Source: Synergistaceae bacterium (GTDB lineage: Bacteria; Synergistota; Synergistia; Synergistales; Aminobacteriaceae). From it: DNA of 64,000 nucleotides. Shown one piece after another: positions 26,055 through 34,929 of the stretch. Each line of letters opens with the position of its first letter. The first letter of the stretch is position 1. The notes below the pieces were generated by a model that was not told the origin of the DNA, did not search any database, and saw only the letters and a program-made list of their open reading frames with translations. The stretch lies in contig JAHDLC010000013.1 in assembly GCA_018436595.1 (NCBI GenBank), positions 118,836-182,835 on the forward strand, in the 5' to 3' direction. The position numbers and the translations under genes are program-made.

Positions 26055-26417
26055 ATGAACATCCGCCGCTTCAGGAAAACGATCGACGCCGTTCTGGAAT
26101 CTCTTCCGCCGGAACTGTTCCGGCAGCTCAACGGGGGGATCCTCGTCCGACCGGAAACGAAGGAGGACGGGGATGCCCTCATTCTGGGGGAATATGTCGA
26201 GGACCCCGATCTCGGCAGCCTGGTCCTGCTCTATTACGGCAGTTTTGCCGAGGCGCTGGAGGGGGCTTCCGCGGACGAGTGGGAGGAAGAGATCGAGGAA
26301 ACGGTGATCCACGAACTCCGGCACCACGTGGAATCTCTCGCCGGAGTTGACTACCTGGCCCGGGAGGAGGAAATGGAGCTTTTTCAGGACGATGACGGAG
26401 AGGATGAGGATGCCTGA
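26055..26417 (+). CDS. small zincin-like metallopeptidase family protein
   Basis: 120 residues. HELRHH within EEIEETVIHELRHHVESLAGVD is an HExxH zinc site, with a conserved downstream acidic run (FQDDDGEDEDA). This is the minimal zincin family (PF06262 type) of unclear physiological substrate. It begins 15 bases after the HD-GYP regulator with AGGAAGG upstream and is likely co-transcribed. Confidence 0.8.
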   Translation: MNIRRFRKTIDAVLESLPPELFRQLNGGILVRPETKEDGDALILGEYVEDPDLGSLVLLYYGSFAEALEGASADEWEEEIEETVIHELRHHVESLAGVDYLAREEEMELFQDDDGEDEDA

Positions 26418-26468
26418 TTTTCCGTGTGGACCGGATGGCTGATTTGCAGTAGACTGACATTGAGGGAC

Positions 26469-26512
26469 TTTTCCTTCCGGGGCAGTCCGGCTTTCGGCCG
26501 GACGAAGGAAAA
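26469..26512. other. long bulged stem-loop before the EAL-protein gene
   Basis: TTTTCCTTC (26469-26477) pairs with GAAGGAAAA (26504-26512); after a seven-base bulge GTCCGGC pairs with GCCGGAC (26485-26491 with 26497-26503) around a five-base loop. The 206-base gap holds no gene. It could be a leader structure or a weak terminator. Confidence 0.5.
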
Positions 26513-26623
26513 CGTTTCCCTTGACATGCCTTTTTCTGAACCGGTGTCCCCGGCGCACAACGGGCTTCGCTGTCGCTTCCCATGAATGAATATGCCTGGC
26601 AGACGCACAAAGGGGAGATATCA

Positions 26624-29119
26624 ATGGGCGCACAGATTCTGATCGTCGACGACTCATCCACAGACCGCATGGTTATCGGGAACATGCTGGCCGATTTTGA
26701 AATCCTCACCGCCTGCGACGGCATCGAGGCCCTCCAGGTGATCGAAACGCACCCCGATCTCGATCTCGTCATCCTGGACCTCCACATGCCCAACATGGAC
26801 GGCTTCCAGCTCCTCGAGAAGCTGAAAGCCGGAAAAACCCCCGTGAAGACTCCCTTTCTTATCCTGACCAATTACGACGAGCTCGACAAGGAAATCCGGG
26901 GCCTGAAACTGGGTGCGGAGGATTACATCCGGAAACCCGTCAACCTTGAATCCCTCAGGGTCAGGGTGGAAACCCATCTCGAACTGAACAGAATGCAGCG
27001 GCTGGTCGAGGAACGACTGAAGAAAAGCACCACCCTGCTTCAGACCATCCTCGAACAGTCTCCCATCGGTATTTCCCTCTCCTTCAGCAAGGATCCCTTC
27101 CGTCCCGGGGAAGACCTTCCCCCTATCATCAACCCCGCGCTTGAAAAAATAACGGGCAGGACCAGGGAGGACCTCCTCGGCCTCGGATGGGCCCGGATAA
27201 CCCATCCGGATGATGTGGAAAAAAACCTGGAGTATTACGCCGCCCTTCAAGCCGGGGAGATCAAGAGCTATTCCATGGAAAAGCGGTACATCAGACCGGA
27301 CGGGTCCGTGGTCTGGGTGGATATGACCGTGGCCGGGCTGCGGCTCGGTGATGCTGGCGGAAACGGTCACATCAGCCTGATGCAGGACATCACGGCCCGG
27401 AAGACGGCCGAGATAGCCCTGAGGGAAAGCGAGCGGAGCAAGTCCGTCCTCCTCTCCAACCTCCCGGGCATGGCCTACCGGTGCAGATACGACAGGGACT
27501 GGACCATGGAGTTCGTCTCGGAGGGATGCCGCGAACTTACGGGCTATGGCCCCGACAGCCTCGTCGGGAACAGGGACCTCTCCTTCAACGAACTCATCGC
27601 CCCCGAATACAGGGAAGAACTCTGGCGGAAGTGGGAGCGCTTCCTTCCGGAAAAACGCCCCATCCACGAAGAATACGAGATTACTGCCGCGTCGGGGGTG
27701 CGGAAATGGGTGCTGGAGATTGGGCAGGGGGTCTACGACCACGACGGCAACGTGGAGGCTCTTGAAGGGATCATCATCGACATCTCGAGCCGCAGGGAAT
27801 ATGAACGGCAGCTGCAGTTTATGGGCGAACACGATATTCTGACCGGCCTGTACAACCGGGCCTTTTTAGAAAAAATCCTGGCCAGGGACGCGGAGGAGGC
27901 GGACCGGACCGTTGTGCTGGTGGACCTGAACCGCCTCAACGCCCTGAGCCTCTCCTACGGGTATACTTTCAGCGAAGAGATCGTCAGGGAAGCGGCAACC
28001 CGGCTCCTGACCCTGGCCACCGATGAAAGGAAGCTCTTCCAGATTTCGCCGGAACGGATGGCCTTCTACCTGAAGAACTCCACGGACGCCGGCGAAGCGG
28101 CCCGCCTCTGCGAATCCATAATCTCCGCTCTCTCCGGGATCCAGCTCATCCACGCCGCAGGCTGCGGCATCGGCATCCTCCGGTTGGATGAAACATGCCG
28201 GGATGGTGACGCCATCCTCCGGAACGCGTCCATCGCCGCGGAATATGCCGCCCGGAAGGGAGCCTTCCAGGTCTGTCCCTTTGAAAAGGATCTGGAGGAA
28301 CGGGCGAAGCGGGAAAAGGACATCAAGGAAGATCTGCTCGAAATCCTTGGAAACGAGGGGAGCCGGAACATTTACGCTGAATTCCAGCCCATCGTCGACC
28401 TGTGGACGGGCAGGATCAAGGGATTTGAAGCCCTGGCCCGCATGAGGAGCCCCAGGCTCGGTCCCGTGTCTCCCCTGGAATTCATTCCCCTGTCGGAGGA
28501 ACTCCAGCTCGTCGTTCCCCTCGGACGGAGGATCACGGGACTGGTCTGCGATTTTCTCGAAGAAATACGCAGGGCGGGCCATGACGATGTCTATGTCTCC
28601 GTGAACGTGTCGGCCATCGAGCTGGTGAGGGACCGGTTCCTCGACGATTTCTTCGGTCTTCTCGAAGAGAAGGAAACCGCTCCCTCCAGGATCTGCCTGG
28701 AAGTCACCGAATCACTCCTGGCGGACAACTTCGACCTGATCAACCGCAAGCTGGGCGAGCTGCAGAAACGAGGTGTATCAGTGGCCATGGACGATTTCGG
28801 CACCGGCTATTCGTCCCTGTTCCGTGCAAGGGAGCTGAATGTGAACTATCTCAAGATCGACAGGCACTTCATCGACAAGCTCGTCCACCTTCCCCCGGAG
28901 GCAGCCATAACCGGCGACATCATCTCCATGGGACACCGGCTCGGCCGCCTCGTGGTCGCCGAAGGCGTGGAGCTGGAAGAGCAGAAGTTCTACCTGCAGA
29001 GGCACCGGTGTGACCTGATGCAGGGGTATCTCTTCAGCAGGCCCGTTTCGCCCGAAGCCGCGCTGGAACTGCTCGGGGAGACAAACCCGGCGGAACCTCA
29101 ACCGGAAAGGGGCGTTTGA
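26624..29119 (+). CDS. receiver-PAS-PAS-degenerate GGDEF-EAL protein (predicted c-di-GMP phosphodiesterase)
   Basis: 831 residues. Receiver domain (LIVDDSSTDRMVIGNML, LVILDLHMPNMDGFQLL, YIRKPVN), two PAS domains with PAC (about 135-400), a GGDEF domain whose signature is replaced by SPERM in FQISPERMAFYL, and an EAL domain that keeps FEALARMRS, SVNVSAIEL, CLEVTESLL, AMDDFGTGYSS, NYLKIDRHFI and VVAEGVE. The expected reading is a signal-regulated phosphodiesterase with an inactive cyclase domain. The ATG at 26624 has GGGGAG upstream. It overlaps nothing upstream but ends right at the next gene, the hybrid kinase. Confidence 0.92.
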   Translation: MGAQILIVDDSSTDRMVIGNMLADFEILTACDGIEALQVIETHPDLDLVILDLHMPNMDGFQLLEKLKAGKTPVKTPFLILTNYDELDKEIRGLKLGAEDYIRKPVNLESLRVRVETHLELNRMQRLVEERLKKSTTLLQTILEQSPIGISLSFSKDPFRPGEDLPPIINPALEKITGRTREDLLGLGWARITHPDDVEKNLEYYAALQAGEIKSYSMEKRYIRPDGSVVWVDMTVAGLRLGDAGGNGHISLMQDITARKTAEIALRESERSKSVLLSNLPGMAYRCRYDRDWTMEFVSEGCRELTGYGPDSLVGNRDLSFNELIAPEYREELWRKWERFLPEKRPIHEEYEITAASGVRKWVLEIGQGVYDHDGNVEALEGIIIDISSRREYERQLQFMGEHDILTGLYNRAFLEKILARDAEEADRTVVLVDLNRLNALSLSYGYTFSEEIVREAATRLLTLATDERKLFQISPERMAFYLKNSTDAGEAARLCESIISALSGIQLIHAAGCGIGILRLDETCRDGDAILRNASIAAEYAARKGAFQVCPFEKDLEERAKREKDIKEDLLEILGNEGSRNIYAEFQPIVDLWTGRIKGFEALARMRSPRLGPVSPLEFIPLSEELQLVVPLGRRITGLVCDFLEEIRRAGHDDVYVSVNVSAIELVRDRFLDDFFGLLEEKETAPSRICLEVTESLLADNFDLINRKLGELQKRGVSVAMDDFGTGYSSLFRARELNVNYLKIDRHFIDKLVHLPPEAAITGDIISMGHRLGRLVVAEGVELEEQKFYLQRHRCDLMQGYLFSRPVSPEAALELLGETNPAEPQPERGV

Positions 29120-29121
29120 CC

Positions 29122-32013
29122 ATGAGACTATCCGGACCTGCAAGGGCAGCGGTGATTGCCCTTTTCCTTCTGTGTTTCTTTCTTGCGTCCGCCGCGTTTG
29201 CACAGGAGCTTGTTCTTTCGGAAGCAGAAAAAGCTTTCCTGGAGCAGCACAAAGTTATCCGTATGGGGGTGGACCCTTCCTTCGTCCCTTTCGAGTTTAT
29301 TGATTCAGACGGCGGCTACAAGGGAATCGCCGCGGAGTATGTCAGGATCATGGAAGGGAAGCTCGGTGTCCGGTTCGAGGCGGCGAAAGGACTCACCTGG
29401 CCGGAGGCCTACTCGAAGGCCCTGGAAGGGGATCTGGACGTGCTTCCCTCCATATCCCAGACTCCTGAGCGGGAGCGCTATTTCCTCTTCTCCCGGCCGT
29501 ACTACAACTTCAAGAGAGTCATCGTCACGCGAACCTCCCAGACGGACATCAACGACATAGAGGACCTGTACGGGAAGACCGTGGCCGTCCAGAGGAACAG
29601 TTCCCACCACAGCTACCTCATCGGCCACCCGGCCATCAACCTCAGCCTCTACGATTCGGTGGAGACGGCCCTCACCTCGGTGGCCAACGGCACGGAAACC
29701 GCCTTTGTAGGAAATCTGGCCACCACCCATTTCCTCATTAAATCCACGGGGCTCACCAACCTCAAGTTCGTGGCCTTCGAGGCGGAAAAGCAGCTCTCCC
29801 TCCATTTCGCCGTAAGAAAGGACTGGCCCGAGCTGGTCTCCGTCCTGGACAAGACCCTGGCCTCCATAACCCAGGAAGAACGGTTGGCCATCAACGCGAA
29901 ATGGATCGACCTGGGGACTGAAACGGACTACGGCCCTCTCATCAGGAATTTGCTCATTGCAGGCTCTGCTGTCTTCCTCATTCTGCTCGTGTCTCTCTGC
30001 TGGGTTTGGATATTGAAACGGGAGGCGGCCCGCAGGGTGAAAATCCAGGAAGACCTGGAGCTGGCAAAGCTGGAAGCCGAGGCGGCGAACAACGTGAAAT
30101 CGGGGTTCATGGCCCGCATGTCCCACGAGGTCAGGACTCCCCTGAACGCCATCAACGGCATGGCCTATCTCCTGAAAAAGAGCGAACTGGCGCCGACCCA
30201 GAAGATGTACGTGGACCGGATCATTCAGTCGTCGAACACCATGCTGAGCATCATCAACGACATCCTCGACTTCTCGAAGATCGAGGCCGGGAAGGTGGAG
30301 CTGGAACATATTGCCTTCAACATCGACAACGTGCTCCAGAACGTCATCGACATCGTCTCCTACAAGATAGAGGAGCAGAGGATCGGCTTCAGCCTCACCA
30401 AGGACCCCAGGCTGCCGAACTTCTTTTTCGGTGACTCAAGGCGCATCGAGCAGATCCTCATTAACCTCATCAACAACGCCGCCAAGTTCACCGAATCGGG
30501 AACCATCTCCTTCGATGTCCGGATGAAGGCCCGGAAGGCCTCAACCTGCCTTCTGCTCTTCACCATCGAGGACACGGGCATCGGCATGACGGAGGAGCAG
30601 GCGAACAGGCTCTTCGAGCCTTTCTCCCAGGGGGACGCCAGCATCAACAGGCGTTTCGGCGGCACCGGCCTCGGGCTGGCCATCGTGAAGAACCTGCTGG
30701 ACATGATGGGCGGCGAGATCCAGGTCTACAGTTCGGAAGGCAGGGGAACAACCTTCATCATCCAGGTGGAGCTGGAAGTCGACGCCGCAAACGAGGAAGA
30801 GCACCGGAAAAGGATATCCTCTTCCTACTTCAGGAACATCAAGACCCTCGTCCTGGAGAAGACCGGAGCCAACATGAACCTGATCGATTCCTATCTCAGC
30901 TCCTTCGGCATGGAGTGCGAGATCACCACATCGGAGGCCAGCGCCCGGAGCATGCTCGAAACGGCGAACGACAAGTTCTCCAAGCCCTTCGACCTTCTCA
31001 TCATCGACTACGAAACGCCGGAGGAAAAGGCCTTCAGCTTCGTGGACAAAATGAGGGTCAATCCGAGGATCGTCAAAATGCCGGCGGTCATCCTTCTGCT
31101 CCCCATGATGCGGGAAGATCTCTTCGACAGGACGGAAGAGCACGGAATTGAAATGGCCGTGGGCAAGCCGGTCATACAATCAGTCCTCTTCAATGCCATA
31201 CAGGAAATATTCAAGCTGAAGGCCGTCTCCTCGGTCGGAGGCGAATCCCAGGACAAGAAAGAACAGGTGGCAGAGGAAGAAATGAAAACATCTCTCGGAA
31301 CCATCCTCGTGGTGGAGGACAACAAAACAAACCAGCTCATCGCGAAATCCCTGCTTGAACAGGAAGGGTTCTCAATTATCCTCGCGGATGATGGCGAAAA
31401 GGGCGTGGCGGCCTTCCGGGAACACTTCGGGGAGATACGCCTTGTTCTCATGGACCTTCACATGCCCGTCCTCAACGGGTACGACGCGTCACTCAGGATC
31501 AAGGAAACCGCCCCCGCAGTTCCCATCATCGCCCTCACGGCAGACGTGGTGGACGGGGTCAGGGAGAAGTGCGAACAGCACGGCATAACCGACTACATCA
31601 GCAAGCCCTTCGACCCGGAAGGCTTTGTCCGGAAGGTTGTCGAAACGGTTGGGGCCCGGCCGCTGAACGTACCGAAGGAAAAAGGCATCCTCGACAGGGC
31701 CATGGGGCTCCGGTTCATGGGAAACAACGAAGCCCTCTACAAAACTGTGCTGTCCGAATACGCCCGGGAAAACGGCACCCTTGTCAGGGATCTCGCCGCC
31801 CTGGTGGAAGCGGGGCAGTACGATGACGCCGCAAAGATGGTCCACAAGGTGAAAAGCAGTTCAGGCAGCATCGGTGCGACGGCCCTTCACGAAACCGCAA
31901 GGGATCTCCAGCGGGCTCTCGAGGATTCCGACGGAGAAAAGATCCGGGAACTTCACGGCACCTTCAGCCGCCAGATGGAGACCTTGCTGGCGGAAATTGG
32001 GACGGACCTCTGA
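29122..32013 (+). CDS. BvgS-like hybrid sensor kinase with periplasmic solute-binding domain
   Basis: 963 residues. A signal/anchor segment, then a periplasmic SBP_bac_3 domain (VIRMGVDPSFVPFEFIDSDG, about 35-265), one membrane segment (LLIAGSAVFLILLVSLCWVWIL), HisKA with His in ARMSHEVRTPLNAINGM, HATPase_c (NLINNAAKFT, DTGIGM, GGTGLGLAIVKNLLDMMGG), a diverged receiver-like region, a full receiver (VVEDNKTNQLIAKSLL, VLMDLHMPVLNG, SKPFDP) and an HPt domain with VHKVKSSSGSIGA. The phosphorelay is therefore complete within the chain. The ligand is probably a small amino or organic acid. ATG 29122 lies two bases after the previous stop. Confidence 0.93.
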   Translation: MRLSGPARAAVIALFLLCFFLASAAFAQELVLSEAEKAFLEQHKVIRMGVDPSFVPFEFIDSDGGYKGIAAEYVRIMEGKLGVRFEAAKGLTWPEAYSKALEGDLDVLPSISQTPERERYFLFSRPYYNFKRVIVTRTSQTDINDIEDLYGKTVAVQRNSSHHSYLIGHPAINLSLYDSVETALTSVANGTETAFVGNLATTHFLIKSTGLTNLKFVAFEAEKQLSLHFAVRKDWPELVSVLDKTLASITQEERLAINAKWIDLGTETDYGPLIRNLLIAGSAVFLILLVSLCWVWILKREAARRVKIQEDLELAKLEAEAANNVKSGFMARMSHEVRTPLNAINGMAYLLKKSELAPTQKMYVDRIIQSSNTMLSIINDILDFSKIEAGKVELEHIAFNIDNVLQNVIDIVSYKIEEQRIGFSLTKDPRLPNFFFGDSRRIEQILINLINNAAKFTESGTISFDVRMKARKASTCLLLFTIEDTGIGMTEEQANRLFEPFSQGDASINRRFGGTGLGLAIVKNLLDMMGGEIQVYSSEGRGTTFIIQVELEVDAANEEEHRKRISSSYFRNIKTLVLEKTGANMNLIDSYLSSFGMECEITTSEASARSMLETANDKFSKPFDLLIIDYETPEEKAFSFVDKMRVNPRIVKMPAVILLLPMMREDLFDRTEEHGIEMAVGKPVIQSVLFNAIQEIFKLKAVSSVGGESQDKKEQVAEEEMKTSLGTILVVEDNKTNQLIAKSLLEQEGFSIILADDGEKGVAAFREHFGEIRLVLMDLHMPVLNGYDASLRIKETAPAVPIIALTADVVDGVREKCEQHGITDYISKPFDPEGFVRKVVETVGARPLNVPKEKGILDRAMGLRFMGNNEALYKTVLSEYARENGTLVRDLAALVEAGQYDDAAKMVHKVKSSSGSIGATALHETARDLQRALEDSDGEKIRELHGTFSRQMETLLAEIGTDL

Positions 32014-32027
32014 AAAAAACCTTCAGT

Positions 32028-32915
32028 TCATGCCGAAAGAGAAACCATGCCGGGAAATACTTCGCCGAGTATTTCCCGGAGTATTTTCAGCCCCCTTACC
32101 GCCCGCAGGGGCGGATGGCGGTGGACAAGAAGATGAAGGGGCCTGGGCGGGGGCGGCGGATCAAGACGCTGGAAGAGGTACCGGTCACCGTAATGCTCCT
32201 TCACCGAGGATGCCACGATGGCCCACTGCTTGGGTGAAAAAAGCATACGGGTGATGCACGCGACGGTATCGAGCTGGATGTTCACAGTCTTCAGAGGATT
32301 CCAGATCTGGTCGTGCCACAGCATGTAGCTGCTTCCCCAGTTGATGTGCAGTTCCTCGAGAGGATCGAGTGTCCGTGCGTCCACTTTTTTTTCGCTGCTT
32401 TCACCTTCTCTCGGAAGCCGCATAAGGAAATATTCCTCCCGGATAAGCTGTTGGACAACGATGTTCGGCGAACGCTCCACCGAAATGGCGAATCCCGCGT
32501 CCAGCTGCCGCCTTTCCACAAGATCCTGGATCTGCCAGCTCTGGTGGGTTTCCAGGATAATTTTGACCGGGGGAGTGTGGGTTATCAGCGACCTGAAGAC
32601 CGGGGAAAGCAGAAAAACGTGGGCACTATCCACCCCGCCGATCTTCAGCGAACCTCCTGAAAGCTCCTCTGTGTCCATGTCCTGGGCAATATCCCTCATC
32701 TGCTCCGCAAAATGTAGGTAGGCCTTGCCCGCAGGGGTCAGTTCTATACTCCGCTCTCCCCTTCGTCTGTCGATGAGAGTGCACCCCAGCTCGGTTTCCA
32801 GGTTTTTCAGCCTGAGGCTCACCGTGGACTGGGTGATCCGAAGCTGTTCCGCGGCCCTGCTCAGGCTTCCGCTTTCTATAATGGCCAGAAAGGTTTCCGT
32901 CCCTGTGGAGAGCAT
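32028..32915 (-). CDS. LysR family transcriptional regulator
   Basis: 295 residues. The N-terminal helix-turn-helix is FLAIIESGSLSRAAEQLRITQSTVSLRLKNLETELGCTLI, followed by a LysR effector domain beginning GGSLKIGGVDSAHVFLLSPVFRSL. GGGGGGAAAGA precedes the ATG. It is divergent from the RraA-TRAP-RraA operon, the normal arrangement for a LysR regulator and its target, so its inducer is probably the TRAP substrate or an aldolase product. An odd run of five prolines (DPPPPPRPL) lies near the C-terminus. Confidence 0.92.
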   Translation of the reverse strand: MLSTGTETFLAIIESGSLSRAAEQLRITQSTVSLRLKNLETELGCTLIDRRRGERSIELTPAGKAYLHFAEQMRDIAQDMDTEELSGGSLKIGGVDSAHVFLLSPVFRSLITHTPPVKIILETHQSWQIQDLVERRQLDAGFAISVERSPNIVVQQLIREEYFLMRLPREGESSEKKVDARTLDPLEELHINWGSSYMLWHDQIWNPLKTVNIQLDTVACITRMLFSPKQWAIVASSVKEHYGDRYLFQRLDPPPPPRPLHLLVHRHPPLRAVRGLKILREILGEVFPGMVSLSA

Positions 32916-32951
32916 TCTTTCCCCCCCAAGATATTTATTTGCTAAATATTA

Positions 32952-32973
32952 TATAACGAAAATCTTTGTTATA
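32952..32973. promoter_or_regulatory. candidate LysR operator
   Basis: TATAAC and GTTATA form the ends of a 22-base imperfect dyad with 9 of 11 pairs matching, centred in the 155-base divergent region. It includes T-N11-A spacing typical of LysR sites. Confidence 0.4.
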
Positions 32974-33070
32974 CGAACTTGCTGTTTTGCAGTATAGTTC
33001 TTTTGCCGAACTGCATGCGCTCGGAAATCAAAGCGAAATGTTCTTTTTTTCGAGACCGAGGTGAACCGAT

Positions 33071-33739
33071 GTGTTTGTAGTGAATCCCTGCTGCGACGTG
33101 ATACCGAAGGAAATAATCGAGAGCTACCGGAACATTCCCGTGGCCAACATCGGGGATGCCCGCGGACGGTTCGGGTGCATGTCCTGGATGATCAAGCCCA
33201 TGAACCCCGACATGAGACTCTGCGGTCCCGCACTGACCGTGCAGACCTACCGGGCCGACAACCTTGCCATCCATGTCGCCCTGGAAATGGCCAGGCCGGG
33301 CGACGTCCTCGTCATCGACGCCGGCGGAATATATGACACCGGCCTGTGGGGCGGTCTTATGAACCAGATGGCCCGGCAGAAGCAGCTGGGCGGAATTATC
33401 CTCGACGGAGGTGTCCGTGACTGCCAGGAGCTGGCTGCGTCCCCCCTGCCCGTTTTTGCCCGGGCGGTCTCTCCCCAGGGAGGCTTCAAGGCCTCGCCGG
33501 GGTCCGTCAATGTTCCCGTATCGTGCGGAAATGTCCCCGTCCTTCCCGGTGATCTTGTCGTAGGAGACGCCGACGGCATCGTGGTCATCCCCTCGGGAAA
33601 AGCGGAGGAGATACTGGAAAAAAGCCGCGCCGTGGTCAAAAAGGAAAAGGAAATAAGGGAAAGGATAGAAAAAGGGGAAACCCTCTACAGCCTGCTCAAG
33701 CTGGACGGTGTGCCGGAAAGTGTGGGCATGAAAAAGTAG
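33071..33739 (+). CDS. RraA-like aldolase/decarboxylase (HMG/CHA aldolase type), copy 1
   Basis: 222 residues. RraA fold with IPVANIGDARGRFGCM, CGPALTVQTYRADNLAIHVALEMARPGDVLVIDAGG, LGGIILDGGVRD and VLPGDLVVGDADGIVVIP. The GGVRD motif keeps the Arg-Asp pair used by class II 4-hydroxy-4-methyl-2-oxoglutarate/4-carboxy-4-hydroxy-2-oxoadipate aldolases, so an aldolase or oxaloacetate-decarboxylase role is more likely than RNase E inhibition. The GTG start has GAGGTG nine bases upstream. It leads the TRAP operon controlled by the divergent LysR gene. Confidence 0.85.
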   Translation: MFVVNPCCDVIPKEIIESYRNIPVANIGDARGRFGCMSWMIKPMNPDMRLCGPALTVQTYRADNLAIHVALEMARPGDVLVIDAGGIYDTGLWGGLMNQMARQKQLGGIILDGGVRDCQELAASPLPVFARAVSPQGGFKASPGSVNVPVSCGNVPVLPGDLVVGDADGIVVIPSGKAEEILEKSRAVVKKEKEIRERIEKGETLYSLLKLDGVPESVGMKK

Positions 33740-33770
33740 GTTTTTCCCGGAAGCCATTCCTGTTTTTCTT

Positions 33771-33799
33771 CATTTCCGCCGAAACATACGGCAGAAATG
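33771..33799 (+). other. stem-loop before the dctP gene
   Basis: CATTTCCGCCG pairs with CGGCAGAAATG (one mismatch) across a seven-base loop, in the 104-base gap between the RraA and dctP genes. No T run follows. Possibly an operator dyad or mRNA processing structure. Confidence 0.4.
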
Positions 33800-33843
33800 A
33801 GTAGGGTGTAAAACATCCGGATCTACAGAAGGAGGCTATTTCA

Positions 33844-34824
33844 GTGAAAGGGAAAAGACTGTTCGGAATCGTGATTCTGCTCTGTGTGCTGCTGGCTGCA
33901 TCGTCTGCCTTTGCCGCCCCCAGGGTCATCAAGGTGGGGCACAGCGGGAACGCCCAGTTCCCTTACCAGCTCTATCTTGAAAAGTGGGGCAAGCAGATCG
34001 CCGAGGCGACGAACAACCGATACACGCTCGAGGTGTACCATTCCGACCTCTACGGCAAGCAGAACCAGCTTATCGAAGGCTGCCAGCTGGGTACAAGGGA
34101 CATGGTCATGGCCACGGGATCGCTTCTCACGTCTTACAGCCCCAAGATCGGCGTCCTCAACCTGCCCTTCCTTTTCAACGATTCCGAAGAGGCCTACAAA
34201 GTTCTTCACGGCCCCGTCGGGGATGAGTTCGCCGAAAGCCTTGCCAAGAGAAACCTCGTCGTGATCGGCTGGTTTGAAAGCGGATTCCGCCATCTCTTCC
34301 CTCCGAAGCCCGTGAATACCCCCGATGATCTCAAGGGAATGAAGCTCAGGGTCGTCAACTCCGCCGAGATGATCGATACCATCAACGCAATGGGCGCCAG
34401 CGCTGTCCCCATGGGCTTCAACGACGTTTATTCCGCCTGGCAGCTCGGTACCATCGACGGCTGCGAGGGAACCCTCACCCACATGCTCACCCAGAAATAC
34501 TACGAACTCACCAAAACGGCGGCTCTCGTGGGCTACATGTACATGCCCGGTGTGCTTATCATGTCCAATAAACTCTGGAGCTCCATCCCCGCCGAAGACC
34601 AGGCGATCTTCATCGAGGAAGCGAAGAAGGTCAGCCGGTTCTCCTACGACAACCAGAGAAGCCTTGACGCAGAGGAAGTAAAACAGTGCGAAGCCCAGGG
34701 TGTCGTCTTCACCCGTCCCGACAAGGAACCCTTCAGGCAGGCTGTCGCTTCCGTCTACGAGAAGTACAGTGACAAGTACGGCGACATGCTGGATAAGATA
34801 ATGAAGGCAACCGGAAGAAAATAA
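33844..34824 (+). CDS. TRAP transporter solute-binding protein (DctP family)
   Basis: 326 residues. Signal peptide KGKRLFGIVILLCVLLAAS ending SAFA, then KVGHSGNAQFPYQLYLEKWGKQI. The DctP core RVVNSAEMIDTINAMGASAVPM-x-FNDVYSAWQLGTIDGCEGT contains the substrate carboxylate-binding Arg region and the TIDG motif. It binds an organic acid in the periplasm. The GTG at 33844 has AAGGAGG upstream. Aldolase genes on both sides suggest a hydroxy- or keto-dicarboxylate ligand (inference). Confidence 0.9.
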   Translation: MKGKRLFGIVILLCVLLAASSAFAAPRVIKVGHSGNAQFPYQLYLEKWGKQIAEATNNRYTLEVYHSDLYGKQNQLIEGCQLGTRDMVMATGSLLTSYSPKIGVLNLPFLFNDSEEAYKVLHGPVGDEFAESLAKRNLVVIGWFESGFRHLFPPKPVNTPDDLKGMKLRVVNSAEMIDTINAMGASAVPMGFNDVYSAWQLGTIDGCEGTLTHMLTQKYYELTKTAALVGYMYMPGVLIMSNKLWSSIPAEDQAIFIEEAKKVSRFSYDNQRSLDAEEVKQCEAQGVVFTRPDKEPFRQAVASVYEKYSDKYGDMLDKIMKATGRK

Positions 34825-34840
34825 AAAACTCATGAACATT

Positions 34841-34897
34841 CGGCGATCCGGGAATCCCTTCCCTTCGTCGGGAAGGTCCGGATCGCCCGATTCTTTT
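34841..34897 (+). other. strong nested stem-loop between dctP and dctQ
   Basis: GGCGATCCGG (34842-34851) pairs perfectly with CCGGATCGCC (34878-34887); inside it CCTTCCC pairs with GGGAAGG. TTCTTTT follows. It is likely a partial terminator or 3' stabiliser that raises binding-protein expression over the membrane subunits. Confidence 0.7.
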
Positions 34898-34929
34898 GTG
34901 AACCTTGTCCAAACAGGAGGCTTTTCCAC

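Noticed and set aside
23327..26657. Two long minus-strand frames opposite the kinase and HD-GYP genes
   Set aside because: They mirror the coding strand, lack start signals and show no recognisable domain.
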